Below are positions 43,251 through 53,282 of a stretch of 59,293 nt of DNA, in pieces. Source of the stretch: Lachnospiraceae bacterium (lineage in GTDB: Bacteria; Bacillota; Clostridia; Lachnospirales; Lachnospiraceae). The DNA lies in contig JAFSCH010000066.1 of the NCBI GenBank assembly GCA_017436865.1, positions 1 to 59,293 of the forward strand, written 5' to 3'. Positions within the stretch are counted from its first letter, which is position 1; each line of letters starts with the position of its first letter. Made by a program: the position numbers and the translations under genes. A model generated the notes under the pieces. It did no database searches and had not been told where the DNA came from. It saw only the letters and a list, made by a program, of their open reading frames with translations.

Positions 43251-43828
43251 AGCTAGCAGGGTTAAAGATAGGAGTGGCATTTACGGGCTCTTTTTGCACA
43301 TTTGCAGAGGCCATAGAAGCATTAAAAATGTTAAAAGAGGAAGGTGCTGAGCTATATCCAATTTTGTCGTTTCAGACACAAACGATAGATAGTAGATTTG
43401 GTACGGCAGAAGAATTTCGTAAAAGGATTGAAAAGGTTTGCGGAAGGAGAGCTATGGATTCTATAGAAACAGCAGAACCGATTGGCCCTAAGGCGTTACT
43501 GGATTTACTGATTATTATGCCGTGTACAGGTAATACCATTGCCAAGCTTGCCTGTGCGATTACGGACAGCCCGGTTCTGATGGCAGCCAAAGCACATTTA
43601 AGAAATGAAAAACCGCTATTGTTATCCATTTCAACCAATGATGCGTTAAGTATGAACTTGAAAAATATAGGCATTCTTATGAATGTGAAGAATATATATT
43701 TCGTTCCATTTGGGCAGGATGCGCCACACAAGAAGCATAATTCTATGATTGCACATTTGGATAGGTTACTTCCGGCAGCAGAGGCAGCATTGGACGGAAA
43801 ACAGTTTCAACCTGTTATTTGCGGATAA
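43247..43828 (+). CDS. dpaB: Dipicolinate synthase subunit B
   Basis: Flavoprotein-fold subunit B (SpoVFB), 193 aa, normal length. LKIGVAFTGSFCTF begins the fold, with IMPCTGNTIAKLA and the tail VPFGQDAPHKKHNSMIAHLD highly typical. It forms the dipicolinate synthase with DpaA. Translation is coupled by the ATGA overlap. Its presence implies a spore-forming organism. Confidence 0.95.
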   Translation: MKLAGLKIGVAFTGSFCTFAEAIEALKMLKEEGAELYPILSFQTQTIDSRFGTAEEFRKRIEKVCGRRAMDSIETAEPIGPKALLDLLIIMPCTGNTIAKLACAITDSPVLMAAKAHLRNEKPLLLSISTNDALSMNLKNIGILMNVKNIYFVPFGQDAPHKKHNSMIAHLDRLLPAAEAALDGKQFQPVICG

Positions 43829-43879
43829 AATCCATACAAAGCGGGTATGATGAAAGAAGCAGAAAAGGAGTGAGGCTGT

Positions 43880-45733
43880 ATGTGCGGAATTAGTGGTATT
43901 TATCGACGAGTAGGGGGAATGAAGCAAGAAGAGAGATATTATCGGAATGCGCTTCTGGCAATGAATAAGGTACAAAGGCATAGAGGGCCAGATGAAGAGG
44001 GAATTTATGTGAGCGATGCATGTGGGCTTGCACATGTAAGACTATCGATTCTGGATTTGAAGATGGGTACACAACCAATGTATTATAATACGGGTGCGGA
44101 AAAATACGCTATTGTATATAATGGCGAAATCTATAACATGCATGAAATTCGTGAGGAATTAATAGATCATGGTATTACTTTTGAGACCACTTGTGACACG
44201 GAGGTAATTTTAAAAGGCTATGCGGCTTGGGGAAAAGAGATTGTAAAGCATTTAAATGGTATTTTTGCTTTTGCTATTTGGGAGGAAAATGCAAAAAGGC
44301 TCATTCTTTGTAGAGATAGATTGGGAGTAAAGCCTTTGTTTTATATGGTTCATGGAGAAGAGGTGCTCTTTGCATCCGAGATAAAGGCTATGCTTGCTTA
44401 CGACAAAAAGATTGCAAACGTAGACCGGCAAGGTTTGTGTGAACTGTTGGCTTTAGGACCTGCACATACTTATGGGAGAACAGTGTATCAGGGTGTGACA
44501 GAGGTAAAGCCTGGAATGATTTGCCAATTGGATGGGCAAGGAATTCGGGAAGAGGCATATTGGCAATTGGAAGGGCATGAGCATGAAGATAGTGAGGAAA
44601 AGACCGTGGAAAAGGTAGCTTTTCTGATTCGTGATGCCATTCGAATGCAGCTTTTGTCTGATATTCCGGTGTGTACATTTTTGTCAGGTGGCCTGGACAG
44701 TAGTATTGTAACATCTGTGGCGAGCGAGTGTATGAAGGAAAAAGGGATGAAATTGTCCACGTATTCCTTTGATTTTGAGGGGAATGAGGAATATTTTGCA
44801 GCAAGTAGTTTCCAACCATCTCAAGATGCTCCGTTTGCAAAGGAGATGTCAGAGTATCTCGGTACAGAGCACACGATTTTGATTTGTAGCAATAAGAATC
44901 TGTTTTCTCATTTGTATGCTGCTATGAAGGCAAGAGATTATCCATGTATGGCTGATGTGGAATCGTCCTTATTGTATTTTTGTGGGGAGGTAAGCAAACG
45001 CTTTAAGGTAACCTTGACAGGGGAATGTGCAGATGAAATATTTGGTGGCTATCCATGGTTTTATCGTAAGGATATGTTTGAACGCCATGCATTTCCATGG
45101 AGCTATGACATGGAGGCAAGGACAGCACTGTTAAAGCCGGAATTGATAGAGGAACTAAAGCTTGCACAATATTCGATAGAAGCATATGAGAATACCATTG
45201 CTAAGACACCTCGTTTGGCAGGAGAATCAGGGGAGGAAGCAAGACGTAGAGAGTTATCTTATCTGAATTTGAGATGGTTTATGGCAACGTTGCTAGAGCG
45301 TATGGATCGCACCAGTATGTATCATGGTTTGGAGGCAAGAGTTCCGTTTGCAGACCATAGAATTGTGGAGTATTTATATAATGTTCCTTGGCGTATTAAG
45401 TTTATGGGAGATATGGAAAAAGGGCTGTTACGTCATGCGGCAAAGGGGTTACTACCGGACAGCGTATTGTTTCGGAAGAAAAGCCCATATCCAAAGACCT
45501 ATCATCCAGCGTATGAAAGACTGCTTAAGGAAGAGGTTGTCAAGATACTCAAGAGTGAGGATGAACCAATAAGACAATTGCTTGATGTAGACAAAGTAAA
45601 AAAATATTTAGAAATACCAATGGCCTATGCAAAACCGTGGTATGGTCAGCTGATGGCAGGACCACAGATGTTAGCGTATTATTTACAGATTAATATGTGG
45701 ATGAAAGAATATGATGTTAAAATTCAAGTGTAG
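43880..45733 (+). CDS. asnB: Asparagine synthase (glutamine-hydrolysing)
   Basis: 617 aa. Class II glutamine amidotransferase domain with catalytic Cys2 (MCGISGIYRR) and HRGPDEEGIY, then the synthetase domain with the PP-loop FLSGGLDSSIVTS and GECADEIFGGYPWFY. It makes asparagine and glutamate from aspartate, glutamine and ATP. The ribosome binding site AAAAGGAG lies upstream. It follows the dipicolinate genes and may be sporulation-linked like Bacillus asnO; that is inference. Confidence 0.95.
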   Translation: MCGISGIYRRVGGMKQEERYYRNALLAMNKVQRHRGPDEEGIYVSDACGLAHVRLSILDLKMGTQPMYYNTGAEKYAIVYNGEIYNMHEIREELIDHGITFETTCDTEVILKGYAAWGKEIVKHLNGIFAFAIWEENAKRLILCRDRLGVKPLFYMVHGEEVLFASEIKAMLAYDKKIANVDRQGLCELLALGPAHTYGRTVYQGVTEVKPGMICQLDGQGIREEAYWQLEGHEHEDSEEKTVEKVAFLIRDAIRMQLLSDIPVCTFLSGGLDSSIVTSVASECMKEKGMKLSTYSFDFEGNEEYFAASSFQPSQDAPFAKEMSEYLGTEHTILICSNKNLFSHLYAAMKARDYPCMADVESSLLYFCGEVSKRFKVTLTGECADEIFGGYPWFYRKDMFERHAFPWSYDMEARTALLKPELIEELKLAQYSIEAYENTIAKTPRLAGESGEEARRRELSYLNLRWFMATLLERMDRTSMYHGLEARVPFADHRIVEYLYNVPWRIKFMGDMEKGLLRHAAKGLLPDSVLFRKKSPYPKTYHPAYERLLKEEVVKILKSEDEPIRQLLDVDKVKKYLEIPMAYAKPWYGQLMAGPQMLAYYLQINMWMKEYDVKIQV

Positions 45734-45747
45734 TTTAGGCTACACTT
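45726..45747 (+). terminator. Terminator overlapping the asnB stop
   Basis: AAGTGTAG/CTACACTT with a 6-base loop, then TTT. The stop codon TAG is part of the stem. Confidence 0.7.
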
Positions 45748-45845
45748 TTTCTATGTAATAGGAAATTGCTGTAACGTAGTGAGTATTAAACAAGAATTTC
45801 GACAGAAATTCTTGCCAAAGTGCGTGCGCTGGCACGCACTATTTT
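45748..45845. repeat. Full, diverged copy of the 94-bp double-hairpin repeat
   Basis: The linker (ATAGGAAATTGCTGTAACG), the stem CAAGAATTTC/GAAATTCTTG and the stem AGTGCGTGC/GCACGCACT are all present. The first loop is GACA rather than GTAA while both stem arms are unchanged. As with the other copies, it directly follows a terminator hairpin. The remaining gap to 45999 is AT-rich, with no gene seen. Confidence 0.8.
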
Positions 45846-45999
45846 CAAGGAAAAAACATAAAAAAGATTAAATTCAGGTAATAACAAAATAGTGATTGAT
45901 TAGATGTACAAAATAATATAAAATATATTTAATGACAGAATATAGACACGTATAGGGAGAAGAGTTTGCAATATTAATTATAATACAAGGAGGTATGCT

Positions 46000-48174
46000 A
46001 TGAAAAAGCTCCCAAAACTGCCAAAGAATATAAAAACTTTGCCGAAGGTAGACCTAAAAAAAATACATATGCCAAAGGTAAATGTGAAAATGATACCTTT
46101 GCCAAAGTTTTTGACTAGAGGTAAAACTCGAAAAATACAGAATGTATTAATTAGTTCTTTTATGGTACCCGTGTTTTTTATCATAATTCTTGGAGTCGTT
46201 TCTTATCAAAAAGCGTCTGAAATAATTGTGGAAAAGTATAAGGAATCTTCTGTGAGTGCTATTTCGGCAGAAGGATTATATTTTGAACTTTTATGTGAGA
46301 CTGTAGCGAGTAAGGCTAATGAGATTATTATGGATGATAATACCTCCGGATATTATGAAAAATATTATAAGGGAAAAAAAGCAGCGGATTCTTTCCGTGA
46401 GATGAGGCAAAATCTTATTTATACGCTTGGAAGTTCCAATTTTATACAAGAATATGATATGCTGTCAGCAACAGGTATACAGTTTTCTTCAAGGTCTGGA
46501 ACGTTACCGGAAGGAGCGTATGATGCGTTTATGGCATCGCCAGAGGCTGTTTATTTAGAAGGCAGAAATGCATGGATTGGTAATAATGTTTATTTAGATA
46601 GTATATATGGACAGAATGCAGAAGAGAGTGGAATTGTATTTTATCAGAAGTTCTTAAAAGCAAAAGCAGTTGTTTCGATAGAGATAAAGAAAAAAATGAT
46701 TTTAGATGCCCTTGCAGAGATGGATTTTGGTGAAGGGAGCTTTAAGGCGATTGTAACGCAAGATGGCAGAGAAATCTGCGTACGGGACGTGTTGGGGGAA
46801 GATGGCGTTTCGATGGCGCAGCAGAGCATGGAACAAAATATATTTGCCGGAAATCGTTTTTATGAAGAAATGCGAAATGTAGAACAAGGAGGAAGCGCAG
46901 AGATTAAGCATCAAGGAAAGAGCTATCTTTATGTGTATGCTCCGGTTGGTACAACTGGTATTACTATTTGTGGTCTGATTCCATATGCCAATATTATGGA
47001 GGATGCAAAGGCAATACGTAATATCACGGTTATCTTGGTGATTCTTGCAGCAGCAGTAGCTTTGGTTGTAGGAAATAGAATTGCGGTTAGTATTAGTAAA
47101 ACACTTCATGGAATGGTTGCTTCTTTGGAAAAGGTTGCAGAGGGAGATTTAACAACAGACTTTGTGACGAAGAGAAAAGATGAATTCTTGCGGTTAAATG
47201 ATGGGCTCAATCACATGTTAAGTGGTGTCAGGGATATTATGACGGATGTGAAGGGCTTTGGTAAAGAAGTGGAGGATTTGTCAGGAACAGTTGCTCAGAC
47301 AGCAGATTCTATCCATATTTCTATGGCGGGAATCTCGGATTCTGTAGATGAAGTTGCAAAAGGTGTCGTATCCCAGTCTGAGGATGCAGAGAATTGTAAT
47401 ATGAAGATGATGGAATTCTCAAATCAGATTATTGCGGTTTGTGAACAGGCAGAGAATATGGGAAGTATGACAGACAAGGCAATTGATGCAGTACAGCATG
47501 GAAAGGTTATTATTGAGAATCTGAATCAACAGTCAGAGACAATTGTGAAGCTTGCTAATGAGTTGGGGCAGGATATTGAGAATGTAAAAAAACGTTCTGA
47601 CGATATTGAAAATATTATTGATACAATTAATGAGATTGCATCACAGACGAATCTACTATCATTAAATGCTTCGATAGAGGCAGCTAGAGCAGGAGAACAT
47701 GGAAGAGGATTTTCTGTTGTAGCAGATGAGATTAGAAAGCTTGCAAGCCAGTCGATGGAGGCAGCAGATCAGATTAAGGATATTGTAGAAAATATTCGTA
47801 AGACGACAAAACAGACAACAGATTCTGCGAAAAAAACAGAAGAATATATATTCAAGCAGGCAGATTCCCTAGAGGAAACGATTACTATTTTTGGTTCTAT
47901 TAATATTTGTGTAGATGAGTTAGTTACAGGATTAAATCTGATGCTTATGGATATGCGAGGTATTAGTGGAGAACGTAATCAGATGGAGGATTCTATTCGA
48001 AGTATTTCTGCTGTTTCGCAGGAAGTTGCGGCATCAACTGGAGGTGTAGCAGATACTTTGGGTGAACAGGTACAATTGTTGTCGAAGCTTACTGAGCAGG
48101 CAGAGAGACTTGCGAGAAGAGTAGCATCCCTAGAAAAGGCGATGTCTAAGTTCAAAATAGATATCGAAGAATAA
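46000..48174 (+). CDS. Methyl-accepting chemotaxis protein
   Basis: 724 aa chemoreceptor. A cytosolic N-terminal head of about 45 residues is built of Lys-Pro-rich near-repeats ([22 protein letters not shown]), unusual for this family. The first membrane helix lies near 49-70, with an external dCache-like sensor domain to about residue 325 and the second helix near 343-363. HAMP follows ([17 protein letters not shown]), then the signalling domain with the kinase-contact tip [27 protein letters not shown] lies upstream. It implies flagellar motility; the ligand is unknown. Confidence 0.95.
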   Translation: MKKLPKLPKNIKTLPKVDLKKIHMPKVNVKMIPLPKFLTRGKTRKIQNVLISSFMVPVFFIIILGVVSYQKASEIIVEKYKESSVSAISAEGLYFELLCETVASKANEIIMDDNTSGYYEKYYKGKKAADSFREMRQNLIYTLGSSNFIQEYDMLSATGIQFSSRSGTLPEGAYDAFMASPEAVYLEGRNAWIGNNVYLDSIYGQNAEESGIVFYQKFLKAKAVVSIEIKKKMILDALAEMDFGEGSFKAIVTQDGREICVRDVLGEDGVSMAQQSMEQNIFAGNRFYEEMRNVEQGGSAEIKHQGKSYLYVYAPVGTTGITICGLIPYANIMEDAKAIRNITVILVILAAAVALVVGNRIAVSISKTLHGMVASLEKVAEGDLTTDFVTKRKDEFLRLNDGLNHMLSGVRDIMTDVKGFGKEVEDLSGTVAQTADSIHISMAGISDSVDEVAKGVVSQSEDAENCNMKMMEFSNQIIAVCEQAENMGSMTDKAIDAVQHGKVIIENLNQQSETIVKLANELGQDIENVKKRSDDIENIIDTINEIASQTNLLSLNASIEAARAGEHGRGFSVVADEIRKLASQSMEAADQIKDIVENIRKTTKQTTDSAKKTEEYIFKQADSLEETITIFGSINICVDELVTGLNLMLMDMRGISGERNQMEDSIRSISAVSQEVAASTGGVADTLGEQVQLLSKLTEQAERLARRVASLEKAMSKFKIDIEE

Positions 48175-48177
48175 ACG

Positions 48178-48213
48178 AAAACCTGAATGTTTGAAAAAGA
48201 ACATTCAGGTTTT
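48178..48213 (+). terminator. Terminator after the chemoreceptor gene
   Basis: AAAACCTGAATGTT/AACATTCAGGTTTT with an 8-base loop and a T-run. Confidence 0.9.
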
Positions 48214-48343
48214 TTCGTGTTATTGAAAGGGAGTAAAGGTTAAGCAATACTTGACGAATATGGGAAAATGGAGTAACTTAAACGAGGAACATAAGTATAG
48301 AAGAAACGTGTATTTTTATTTGATAGAAGAAAGGGTATAATTT

Positions 48344-49531
48344 ATGATATCTCAAGATTATAAGTCTATGTTAAATGGAAAATCGGTAATTCGTGAAATG
48401 TCTGCGTGGGCAACAAAGAGAGGCACAGAGATAGGTTATGAGAATGTGTTTGACTACAGTCTTGGTAATCCGTCTGTTGCAGTACCACAGGAATTTACAG
48501 ATAAGATGATAGAATTGCTACAGACTAAGAGTCCGATGGAGCTTCATGGCTACAGTCAGTCGCAGGGAATTCCGGCAGTACGTGCAAAGCTTGCAGAGCA
48601 TTTGAATAAAACATATGGAATGAATTACACAGCAGAGCATATATTTATGACAACAGGTGCGGCAGGAGCGGTTGCACATGCGGCAAGAGTCGTAACAAAG
48701 CCGGGAGATGAAGTGATTACGTTTGCACCATATTTTCCGGAATATCAGCAGTACATAAATAGAACAGGTGCTGTATTGAAGGTGGTTGCGGCAGATACAG
48801 AGAAGTTCCAGATTAATTTTGAAGAGTTTGAAAAGACCATTAATGAAAAGACAGCAGCTATTTTAATCAATACACCAAATAATCCATCTGGTATTGTGTA
48901 TTCAACAGAGACCTTGGAGAAGCTCGCAGCGTTACTCTATGCAAAGCAGGAAGAATATGGTCATGATATTTTCATTATTTCTGATGAACCATATCGTGAA
49001 ATCGTATTTGAGGGTGTTGATGCGCCTTACGTATCAAAAATGTATGACAATACCTTGTCTTGCTACTCTTATTCCAAGTCATTGTCCTTACCGGGAGAAC
49101 GTATTGGCTATGTAGCAGCCAATCCAAAATGTACAGACGCAGAATTGATTTCTGTTATTTGTAGTCAGATTTCAAGAGGAATCGGACATAACTGTCCTCC
49201 TTCTATTATTCAGATTGCAGTAGCAGAAGTAGGTGGATTAACAGCAGACCTTGGTGTATATGAGACAAATATGAAGTTAATCTATGATGAGCTTGTAAAG
49301 TTAGGTTTTACTTGTGTAAAGCCGGGTGGAACCTTCTATATTTTCCCCAAAGCTTTAGAAGAGGATTCTGTTGCATTCTGCCAGAAGGCATTGAAGTATG
49401 ACCTTGTTTTGGTACCAGGTGATTCTTTTGGATGCCCTGGATTCTTCCGTATGGCATATTGTATTGAAACAGAGAAGGTAGAGCGTTCTCTTGCGGCACT
49501 CAGAAAATTTGTAGAAGCAGAATATAAATAA
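48344..49531 (+). CDS. Class I/II PLP-dependent aminotransferase
   Basis: 395 aa fold-type I aminotransferase, aspartate aminotransferase-like. Substrate and PLP motifs are visible: NTPNNPSGIVY, ISDEPYREIVF, and the PLP lysine in SYSKSLSLPGERIGY; the C-terminal GGTFYIFPKA is also typical. It would transfer amino groups between an amino acid and 2-oxoglutarate; exact specificity cannot be read. AGAAAGGG lies upstream. It is close to uppP (41-base gap) and may share its transcript. Confidence 0.9.
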   Translation: MISQDYKSMLNGKSVIREMSAWATKRGTEIGYENVFDYSLGNPSVAVPQEFTDKMIELLQTKSPMELHGYSQSQGIPAVRAKLAEHLNKTYGMNYTAEHIFMTTGAAGAVAHAARVVTKPGDEVITFAPYFPEYQQYINRTGAVLKVVAADTEKFQINFEEFEKTINEKTAAILINTPNNPSGIVYSTETLEKLAALLYAKQEEYGHDIFIISDEPYREIVFEGVDAPYVSKMYDNTLSCYSYSKSLSLPGERIGYVAANPKCTDAELISVICSQISRGIGHNCPPSIIQIAVAEVGGLTADLGVYETNMKLIYDELVKLGFTCVKPGGTFYIFPKALEEDSVAFCQKALKYDLVLVPGDSFGCPGFFRMAYCIETEKVERSLAALRKFVEAEYK

Positions 49532-49572
49532 TAGTAATTTATAAATAGGAAGAAAGAAGATAAGGTGAAAAG

Positions 49573-50412
49573 ATGTTAGAGATTTTAAAAGCAATACTAT
49601 TTGGTATTGTAGAGGGAATCACAGAGTGGCTTCCTGTCAGCAGTACCGGTCACATGATTATTTTAGATGAGTTTATTAAGCTTAACTGTACACCGGAATT
49701 TTTAGAGATGTTTTTGGTAGTCATTCAGTTAGGTGCGATTTTAGCGGTTATTATCCTGTTTTGGAATAAAATATTCCCATTCCAGTTCAAGGATAAGAGC
49801 AAGCCGGTCATTGAGATGAATAAAATCATGCTGTGGTTTAAAATTGTGGTTGCCTGTATTCCGGCAGGAATGGTCGTAGTGCTTGGCTTGGATGAAGTTT
49901 GTGAAGAGAAGTTCTACCACGCAGTTCCGGTAGCGATTGCATTAATCGTATTTGGTATCGCCTTTATTATCATCGAGAGAAGAAATAAAGGTAAGACTGC
50001 ACAGGTGAATTCTTTAGAAGAGATTACTTTTAAAACAGCATTTATTATTGGTATGTTTCAGTTAATCGCAGCATTGTTTCCAGGTACCTCACGCTCAGGA
50101 GCAACGATTGTTGGAGCTTTACTGATTGGTGTATCTCGAACAGTATCTTCAGAGTTTACCTTTTTCCTTGCGATTCCGGTTATGCTCGGTGCAAGTCTTC
50201 TTAAAATGTTAAAGTTTGGTTTTGCCTTTACTGGAATGGAGCTTGCAATTCTTGGTGTAGGTACGGTTGTAGCTTTTGTGGTATCGATTGTAGTGATTAA
50301 ATTCTTGATGGATTATATTAAAAAACATGATTTTCAAGTATTTGGATGGTATCGAATTGTACTTGGAGCAATTGTTATTTTGCTTGGAGTAACCGGCGTG
50401 ATAGCGGCATAA
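49573..50412 (+). CDS. uppP: Undecaprenyl-diphosphatase UppP (BacA)
   Basis: 279 aa membrane enzyme recycling undecaprenyl pyrophosphate to the monophosphate carrier for peptidoglycan synthesis; loss or gain of copies affects bacitracin tolerance. Signatures: GIVEGITEWLPVSSTGHMI at the N-terminus and FPGTSRSGATIVGALLIGVS in the second half, with about seven helices. It is 36 bases ahead of a TetR gene. Confidence 0.96.
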   Translation: MLEILKAILFGIVEGITEWLPVSSTGHMIILDEFIKLNCTPEFLEMFLVVIQLGAILAVIILFWNKIFPFQFKDKSKPVIEMNKIMLWFKIVVACIPAGMVVVLGLDEVCEEKFYHAVPVAIALIVFGIAFIIIERRNKGKTAQVNSLEEITFKTAFIIGMFQLIAALFPGTSRSGATIVGALLIGVSRTVSSEFTFFLAIPVMLGASLLKMLKFGFAFTGMELAILGVGTVVAFVVSIVVIKFLMDYIKKHDFQVFGWYRIVLGAIVILLGVTGVIAA

Positions 50413-50448
50413 TAGCTGATAGAAATGAATGGATGGAAGGCGTAAACA

Positions 50449-51015
50449 ATGCCAAATACTACAAAAATAGCTTTGGAAGCATCTTTAAAGAAGCTCTTGC
50501 TACAAAAACCAATGGATAAGATAACAATCAATGATCTAACAACAGATTGTGGAATTAGTCGAATGGCTTTTTACTATCATTTTAAAGACATTTATGATCT
50601 TGTGGAATGGGTATGTGTAGAAGACGGAAAAAGAGTTTTACAGGATAAGAAAACGTATGATACATGGCAGGAAGGTCTAGAACAGGTATTTGAGGCAGTT
50701 CTTGAAAATAAGCCATTTATTCAAAACGTATACCGTTGTGTCAGTAGAGAAAAGGTGGAAAGCTATCTTTATAAGCTTACCTATAACCTTATAGCCGATG
50801 TTGTGAATGAGAAATGTGCAGGTGCTAAGCTTTCAGAAGAGAACAAAGCGTTTATTGCAGGTTTCTATAAATATGGATTTGTCGGGATTATGCTAGAATG
50901 GATTGACCATGGAATGAAGGAAGATTATCAGGAGATAGTCCGAAAAATAAGTATAACCCTTCATGGTAACATTGCAAATGCCATACATAATTTTGAACAG
51001 GAAAAGATAGGTTAA
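50449..51015 (+). CDS. TetR/AcrR family transcriptional regulator
   Basis: 188 aa. The N-terminal helix-turn-helix is MDKITINDLTTDCGISRMAF then YYHFKDIYDLVEW, matching TetR regulators with the DhaS-type C-terminal domain. ATG 50449 has GGAAGG upstream. It is followed by a strong terminator and then the oleate hydratase gene, which it may control by sensing a fatty acid; the link is inference from position. Confidence 0.88.
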   Translation: MPNTTKIALEASLKKLLLQKPMDKITINDLTTDCGISRMAFYYHFKDIYDLVEWVCVEDGKRVLQDKKTYDTWQEGLEQVFEAVLENKPFIQNVYRCVSREKVESYLYKLTYNLIADVVNEKCAGAKLSEENKAFIAGFYKYGFVGIMLEWIDHGMKEDYQEIVRKISITLHGNIANAIHNFEQEKIG

Positions 51016-51030
51016 AATATAGTTTTTATC

Positions 51031-51073
51031 AAAACAGGCGAAATGATAAGTTTTTTATCATTTCGCCTGTTTT
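51031..51073 (+). terminator. Terminator between the TetR gene and ohyA
   Basis: A 19-bp perfect stem, AAAACAGGCGAAATGATAA against its complement ending CGCCTGTTTT, with a 5-base loop. Confidence 0.93.
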
Positions 51074-51139
51074 GTAAATAGGAATGCAAAAACAGAAAGG
51101 ATATGATAGATACATAAAACAGAAAGGCGGAATACCAAT

Positions 51140-53104
51140 ATGGGAAAGAAAAAGAAGATAGGTTTAGGTATGGCAGCCATCGCTGCCAGTGCAGGTGTAG
51201 CGACATATGCTGTAAAGAATTATAAAAAGGCACAGAACACACCAGTAATTGATGAAGCGAAGGAAGAATATCGTAATACAGAAAGAGGAAAAAATGAGAA
51301 GAATAGTAAAGGAATTTATTATTCGAATGGAAATTATGAAGCATTTGCCAGACCGAAAAAGCCGGAAGGCGTAGAGGATAAGCAGGCGTATATCGTAGGA
51401 AGTGGCTTAGCAGCTCTTGCAGCAGCCTGCTTCTTGGTAAGAGACGGTCAAATGCCGGGTAAAAATATTCACATTCTGGAAGCAATGGATATTGCAGGCG
51501 GTGCATGTGATGGTATTTTTGATCCTGCAAGAGGTTATGTAATGCGTGGTGGTCGTGAGATGGAGAACCATTTCGAATGTTTGTGGGATTTGTTCCATAG
51601 CATACCTTCGATTGAAACACCGGGAGTATCCGTTTTGGATGAGTATTACTGGCTGAATAAGGAGGACCCTAATTATTCCTTGTGTAGAGCAACGATAAAT
51701 CGTGGTGAGGATGCTCATACAGATGGAAAATTTAATCTGAGTCAAAAGGGCTGCATGGAGATTATGAAGCTGTTTATGACAAAGGATGAAGACTTGTATG
51801 ACAAGACCATAGAGGATGTATTTGATGAAGAAGTTTTTGATTCTACGTTTTGGCTCTATTGGCGAACCATGTTTGCTTTTGAAAATTGGCATAGTGCATT
51901 AGAGATGAAGCTCTATTTTCAGAGATTCATTCATCATATTGCAGGACTACCTGATTTCAGCGCATTGAAATTTACCAAATACAATCAGTATGAATCTTTA
52001 ATTCTTCCAATGCAAAAATATCTGGAAGACGCAGGGGTTGATTTCCAATTTAATACAGAAGTAACAAATGTTATATTTGAATTCGAGGGTGGTAAGAAAG
52101 TAGCAAAAGCAATTGAATGTAAAGTTAAAGGTGTGGAAAAAGGAATCATGCTTACGGAAAATGATCTTGTGTTTGTTACCAATGGAAGTTGTACAGAAGG
52201 AACTATCTATGGCGACCAAAATCATGCACCAAATGGAGATGCAGAAGTAAGAACAAGTGGATGCTGGAGCTTGTGGAAAAACATTGCCAAGCAGGATGCT
52301 TCTTTTGGCCGTCCGGAAAAATTCTGTTCGGATGTGGCAAAGACAAATTGGGAGTCTGCAACCATAACAACCTTAGATGATAAGATTATTCCGTATATTA
52401 CGAATATTTGTAAGAGAGACCCAAGGAGCGGAAAAGTAGTAACGGGAGGTATTGTAAGCTGTCAGGATTCCAGTTGGCTATTAAGCTGGACAATTAACAG
52501 ACAGGGACAGTTTAAGACACAGGATAAGGACAAAGTATGTGTTTGGGTATATGGATTATTTACCGATGTACCGGGTGATTATGTGAAAAAGCCTATGAAG
52601 GAATGTACAGGTAAGGAAATTACACAGGAATGGTTGTATCATATAGGCGTACCTGTAGAGCAGATTGAAGAATTATCCGAAAACAGCGCAGTTTGTGTGC
52701 CGACTATGATGCCCTATATTACTGCATTTTTCATGCCTAGAACCAAGGGAGACCGACCAGATGTTATTCCAGATGGCTGTGTAAATTTTGCCTTTTTGGG
52801 GCAGTTTGCAGAGACACCAAGAGATACCATATTTACGACCGAATATTCCGTAAGAACTGCGATGGAAGCAGTATATGGTCTGTTAGGTGTAGACCGAGGT
52901 GTGCCAGAGGTATGGGGCAGTGTCTATGACATTCGCGAACTGCTTGATAGTACCGTGAAATTAATGGACGGAAAGTCACCATTAGAGATTTCACTTCCGG
53001 GACCACTTAACATGTTGAAAAAGCCAGTGCTTGGATTAATTAAGGGAACCGTGATAGAAAAAGTGCTACGAGATCATGAAGTATTAAAAGATGGTATGAT
53101 ATAA
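51140..53104 (+). CDS. ohyA: Oleate hydratase (myosin-cross-reactive antigen family)
   Basis: 654 aa FAD enzyme adding water to the cis-9 double bond of oleate and linoleate to give 10-hydroxy fatty acids, a detoxification reaction of gut bacteria. The FAD site is YIVGSGLAALAAACFL, and GGAMDIAGG-type contacts appear as EAMDIAGGACDG. RGGREMENHFECLWD, TVNYNR-like ITTLDDKI and VTGGIVSCQDSSWLLSWT are characteristic. The first 35 residues form an extra Lys-rich head with a hydrophobic stretch (GLGMAAIAASAGVATYAV), possibly a membrane anchor. AGAAAGGCGG precedes ATG 51140. Confidence 0.95.
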   Translation: MGKKKKIGLGMAAIAASAGVATYAVKNYKKAQNTPVIDEAKEEYRNTERGKNEKNSKGIYYSNGNYEAFARPKKPEGVEDKQAYIVGSGLAALAAACFLVRDGQMPGKNIHILEAMDIAGGACDGIFDPARGYVMRGGREMENHFECLWDLFHSIPSIETPGVSVLDEYYWLNKEDPNYSLCRATINRGEDAHTDGKFNLSQKGCMEIMKLFMTKDEDLYDKTIEDVFDEEVFDSTFWLYWRTMFAFENWHSALEMKLYFQRFIHHIAGLPDFSALKFTKYNQYESLILPMQKYLEDAGVDFQFNTEVTNVIFEFEGGKKVAKAIECKVKGVEKGIMLTENDLVFVTNGSCTEGTIYGDQNHAPNGDAEVRTSGCWSLWKNIAKQDASFGRPEKFCSDVAKTNWESATITTLDDKIIPYITNICKRDPRSGKVVTGGIVSCQDSSWLLSWTINRQGQFKTQDKDKVCVWVYGLFTDVPGDYVKKPMKECTGKEITQEWLYHIGVPVEQIEELSENSAVCVPTMMPYITAFFMPRTKGDRPDVIPDGCVNFAFLGQFAETPRDTIFTTEYSVRTAMEAVYGLLGVDRGVPEVWGSVYDIRELLDSTVKLMDGKSPLEISLPGPLNMLKKPVLGLIKGTVIEKVLRDHEVLKDGMI

Positions 53105-53116
53105 AAAGGATGCTGG

Positions 53117-53145
53117 AAAAAAGGAGTCAAGCTGACTCCTTTTTT
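53117..53145 (+). terminator. Terminator after ohyA
   Basis: AAAAAAGGAGTCA/TGACTCCTTTTTT, a 13-bp perfect stem with an AGC loop. Confidence 0.93.
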
Positions 53146-53181
53146 CAGATAGTGGGAAAAATCTGAGCTTACACTTTTTCA

Positions 53182-53210
53182 TTGCAAAAGTAAAATGATT
53201 GTGTTAGTAT
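53182..53210 (+). promoter_or_regulatory. Promoter of the pantothenate/CoA operon
   Basis: TTGCAA, a 17-base spacer and TAGTAT, 72 bases before panG. The frame beginning at 53220 lies in the untranslated leader. Confidence 0.55.
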
Positions 53211-53282
53211 GGGCACTGAGTGGTATTCAATAGAAACTGCATCAGTGTCAGGTGTTGTCACTTACATCTAGGAGGTGATGGC

